Below, one piece after another: positions 1 through 64,000 of a stretch of 64,000 bases of DNA (positions are counted from its first letter, which is position 1; each line of letters opens with the position of its first letter). Under the pieces are notes generated by a model. That model ran no database searches. It saw only the letters and a program-made list of their open reading frames with translations, and had not been told where the DNA came from. Where the stretch lies: NCBI GenBank assembly GCA_024036415.1, contig JAMWET010001353.1, positions 95,001-159,000 of the forward strand. The letters are read 5' to 3'. Origin of the DNA: Prochilodus magdalenae. Lineage: Eukaryota > Chordata > Actinopteri > Characiformes > Prochilodontidae. The position numbers and the translations under genes were made by a program.

Positions 1-669
1 GAGGTCGACCTGTGTGCACAGGTGCTGTAGTTTCTGTAACTGTATCTTTCAGTTGTATTTGTGTGTGTGTGTGCGCGCATTTGTTTCCCGTGTCCCTTTC
101 AGTCTCTTATTAGTACAGAAGGTAAAGCAACATTTCAGTATAGGGCTGAGCAACAACAAAACGATGATACGGATTCAAGCGATGGTTAAGCAGTTCCAAT
201 GCTTGCTAAAAAAAAAAAAGGCCCATGTTAAGAAGATAACCAACGAAGTGAACAGGGTTAATTTTACATCTAAGTTTGTTGCATGACATTTTATAATATT
301 TCCATGTATTGTGTTATTTACTCTAGCCAAACACTGCTATCACAACAAACTACTACAAATGATTGGTCATTAGACTACAGTACAGCTGCTTCTGCTTGGG
401 GGTTCTCTAACTGGAACACACTGCCTGAGGAAAATTCTATACATTTGCCATACGGCATAGGAGTTCTCATGGTTTGGCTCAGTTAGGTATCATATGTTAC
501 ACACTGTACTGAATATACTGTGTAAACATATTTGTAAATAAACCTTGACAACATAACAAACCGTGATGACATAACTGTTTATGCTTACCCTCCTGTTTGA
601 AATCTGGACATGATCCTTAACTCAGCTCTTTCATTCGATTATTATGGCCCACCTGTACAACAAAATCTA

Positions 670-1240
670 AATATACCTATCTGAGTCTGCTGCCAAAACT
701 CTTATCTATGCTTCTATCACGAGCTGCACGGGCTATTGCCACTCTTGTCTCTCTGGCATAGCTTCGTTTTTTCTTCACAGGCTTCAGAGTCCAGAGGAAG
801 TCTTCTTACTTATACTGGGGTGACAATGTCTCACTACCGGTTCTTCCACAACTCCACTGACTCCCCATAAAGTACACTACATTTTAAAATCCTGCCCCTC
901 ACTTAGGAAGCCCCCTAAATGCTTTTTTATCTGTTTGATCGCCTTATTCCTTATAAACTTGCGCACATAACCAAATTGTCTTCAAACTATCATAGTTTTG
1001 GTGATCTAGATTTGCTCCTCGACATAGGAACTCTTTCTCTACATGCCTAACAGTCTTAATCTCTTCCATACTTCAATCTAATTCATCCTTAAATCATCCT
1101 TTCTTTTGTCTAAAACCTCAAAGTGAATCTACTCCGTATTGTATTACTTTCTACTTCCTTGTTGTCTGTACTGATTTAATTTTAAGTGTAACCACATTTA
1201 AAAGCATATTCTAAGTAGCATGTGCATCAAGTGTATTTTA
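670..1240 (+). mobile_element. Degenerate L2-like LINE fragment (end of reverse transcriptase ORF)
   Basis: Translated in pieces on the plus strand, 688-800 reads KTLIYASITSCTGYCHSCLS and LHRLQ, like the family pattern KTLIHAFITSRLDYCNSLLS…LQ in fish L2/Jockey-group reverse transcriptases. Further frame-shifted pieces (LHFKILPLT, then FDRLIPYKLA) recall the FKILLLTYKALNGLAPSYL region. Many stops and frameshifts: a dead relic. Exact ends unclear. Confidence 0.5.
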
Positions 1241-2063
1241 TACTGCAATTACACAATTTATATCATACCATATAGAAAAATTATGTCCAGGCCCAGCTGA
1301 CCAAAACCATGGATCATAAGGGCAAGAGGAAAATATGTAATATGAAAAGCCTGAAAGACTGCGGAGCGGGTTAGTGTTTCAGCCGGAACAGTAATTAAAG
1401 TGACATTTGCAATTGAAAAAAAAATAAATATGAAACAAAGACAGTAAGAAAGACTAGGAATTGTGGTCAACACACACATTCAAAACACAGTGATGCAGGT
1501 TATGTAAGGCAAATCTGTTCCTGTGGTAACTAAGAATTTCTGAATCAGTAATAACAGGCCATCCCCAACCACACATTGGGACATTACAGTAGGGATGTAC
1601 TGAACTAAAGGCACGGGCTTGAGAGCTTAACCCATATGACGAAAGGTTTAGCAGGCTCTGCTACAGAAGGAGGGGGGTCAATGCACACAATGTTATTAGA
1701 ACTTATCACCTTTATCCTATGATAAAACATTTCTGTTCTAATGGGAGTGGTTTCTTCCAAGATGACTATTAATCCCTCCACACGTCATAAGGGCTCACTG
1801 AACAGTTTGCTAAGTATGTAAATAATCTCAACCATAAGCCTGCACTTCATACCCTGATCATCAAAGCAGTAACTGAGGGAATGTTTTTTGGAAGAACAGT
1901 GCTGCATGCCCACAGCAAACATAGAATCTATGACGATACCGGATACAGACAAAAATGATTATCTGGAATTTTTTATATATAGCAAAAGTTATTTATGGAG
2001 GTGAGCAATCCTCCTGAATTAATATAAAGGTCAAATCTGAGGGTCTTAAAGCTTAGGGTCTTA

Positions 2064-2183
2064 AACCTTAACCTGTCGCCCTTGGCTTGCTCATTGGGTA
2101 CCCTGAAACCAGATTCTTTGTAAAGCTGCTTTGTGACAACATCTGTTGTAAAAACGCTATATAAACAAATGTTGACTTGACTT
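2064..2183 (+). mobile_element. LINE/SINE-type 3' tail, abutting exon 11 of diaph1
   Basis: Contains ttgtaaagctgctttgtgac, aacatctgttgt, a cgctatataaac box and terminal gttgacttgact. I recall these as a very common fish retroposon tail (L2-group 3' end). It ends only about 8 bases from the exon 11 donor site, so its target lay just inside the intron. Confidence 0.6.
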
Positions 2184-2190
2184 TAATTAC

Positions 2191-62878
<60,688 letters not shown>

Positions 62879-62922
62879 CTAGAGAGGGGAAGAGAAAGTG
62901 TGAGCGAGAGAAATACAGAGAC

Positions 62923-62966
<44 letters not shown>

Positions 62967-64000
62967 GATGTGTGTGTGTGTGTGTGTGTCACGTTTTTCT
63001 GGCTGTGGGGATAAAGTGCCCTTCACTGTGATGAGTCTGTGTGTCTCCTCTGATTCGTGCTCCGATTACTGAGCAACCTAATTAAAATCCCATCCCCTCT
63101 CTCTCTCTCTCCTCTCACACTCACACACACCTCTCTCTTTTAGAATAAAAAATAAAATTGTAACTGCAACCATTTCCCAAGAAGTGACACAGAGGAAAGT
63201 AGAGGGGGTAAAAGCAGCCTAGGCATCATGTGAACTTATTGGTTCACACATTAAACTCATAAGTCTGTAATAAAAATGTAATTGAATTATACTTTTAGAA
63301 ACAGAGATCAAACACAGCCTGGCAAAGTACTAGATTTCTGGTTTGATCTGTGGGCCGTGGATTTTAAATAAATGAGGGAGAATCACATTTGAGGTAAAGG
63401 TCTGATAGAAGCAGCTCCTGGAGATATGATAATAAGACTGCTCAGGTAGCAATAAGAGCCTGAAGCAGTGAAAATAGGTGAAAATGCCTGTCACTGACCC
63501 ACACACACACAGACAGAGGAAAATCAAAGCCAACAAGATGGCCAGAAAGAAAGAAAGAAAAATAACAAAACAACGAAAGCAGAACTATAGGAGAAATTTA
63601 ATGAGGATAGAAACTGAAGACAATGCCATGAAAAGAAAAGGGGGTAAAAGAGTATGAGAGGCTGAACTGTACTTACTTTTCATAGCCACGCTAAATGGGA
63701 CAAGAACCCAATAAGAGAAAAGAACAAGTGAAAGGAAAACCTGGGAGCGGAATGCAGAAGTGTTTGGAGTTCAAAGGAAATCTTTAAATAACACAGGCTG
63801 TGCAAAATTAGTCTGTTCTTCTCTTGTTATGAAAAACGAGCAAAAAAAAAATAAACCTACAAAAAACTTCAAAAAAACTACAAAAAATTTCTCAATATAA
63901 CCCTGCAGCATACTACCCAAAAGAATAGCACACAGACATACACACCTAGAGTAAAACCATGTATTAGAACTTTTAGCAGCCACATGCTTCAGCATGGGTC
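62879..64000 (-). other. diaph1: diaph1 intron upstream of visible exon 1; no exon seen
   Basis: 1122 nt to the window edge. Holds imperfect (GA)n at 62926-62962 and (GT)n at 62971-62988. The expected upstream coding segment (end of the inhibitory/dimerisation region) is not found. Confidence 0.75.

Larger units (their letters stand above)
1..2190 (-). other. diaph1: diaph1 intron downstream of visible exon 11; no coding exon seen
   Basis: No segment encodes the expected next FH2 or tail residues with splice sites. The stretch is A/T-rich with a poly-A run near 211-220, a LINE relic (about 670-1240) and a LINE/SINE-type 3' tail (about 2064-2183). The rest shows nothing I recognise. Confidence 0.7.

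Noticed and set aside
1580..1640. cagtagggatgtactgaact as a possible hAT left end
   Set aside because: Only the first bases resemble gatgcacc-type ends; the following sequence does not fit.
63674..63687. A 14-nt stretch flanked by perfect-looking splice sites on the minus strand (cccatttag … gtaagt)
   Set aside because: It would add residues unlike the family sequence before DNMVDKTK, and 14 nt is not a multiple of three, so it would have to be constitutive. Taken as chance.

Overview
The window looks like teleost fish genomic DNA carrying the middle of one large gene read on the minus strand. Eleven exons with clean splice sites and matching phases join into 640 uninterrupted codons of a Diaphanous-related formin: coiled coil, proline-rich FH1 domain, then most of the FH2 actin-assembly domain. 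Several segments (for example [26 protein letters not shown] and DKTKVEISEAKA) match DIAPH1 as I remember it better than DIAPH2 or DIAPH3, so I call it diaph1. The 5' exons (GTPase-binding and inhibitory domains) lie beyond base 64000. The 3' exons (end of FH2 and autoregulatory tail) lie before base 1. I found no other intact protein gene. The fish assignment rests on the repeats: Tc1-like, hAT-like and L2-like relics, two tRNA-type SINEs and a MITE-like element that I associate with otophysan fishes (characins, catfishes). The otophysan part is from memory and less certain.

Layout, low to high coordinates. 1-2190: intron with an old L2-like LINE relic. 2191-5397: seven compact exons encoding most of FH2, with short introns. 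One of these (2356-2948) has every mark of a U12-type AT-AC intron. 5398-52636: a single 47.2-kb intron that falls in the flexible FH2 linker. It holds dense microsatellites, several minisatellites, transposon relics, a 143-bp near-identical duplication, a hairpin and a few low-repeat segments that could be enhancers. 52637-62878: four exons for the FH2 lasso, the FH1 domain and the coiled coil. 62879-64000: intron.

How the parts work together: FH1 recruits profilin-actin, FH2 dimerises through its lasso and post regions and nucleates and processively caps actin filaments, and the coiled coil extends the dimer. The novelty here is in gene architecture, not in a new protein system. The main points are the minor-class intron, the giant repeat-filled intron, and a consistent strand orientation of long (GA)n and (GACA)n tracts, so that the pre-mRNA carries (CU)n and (CUGU)n.
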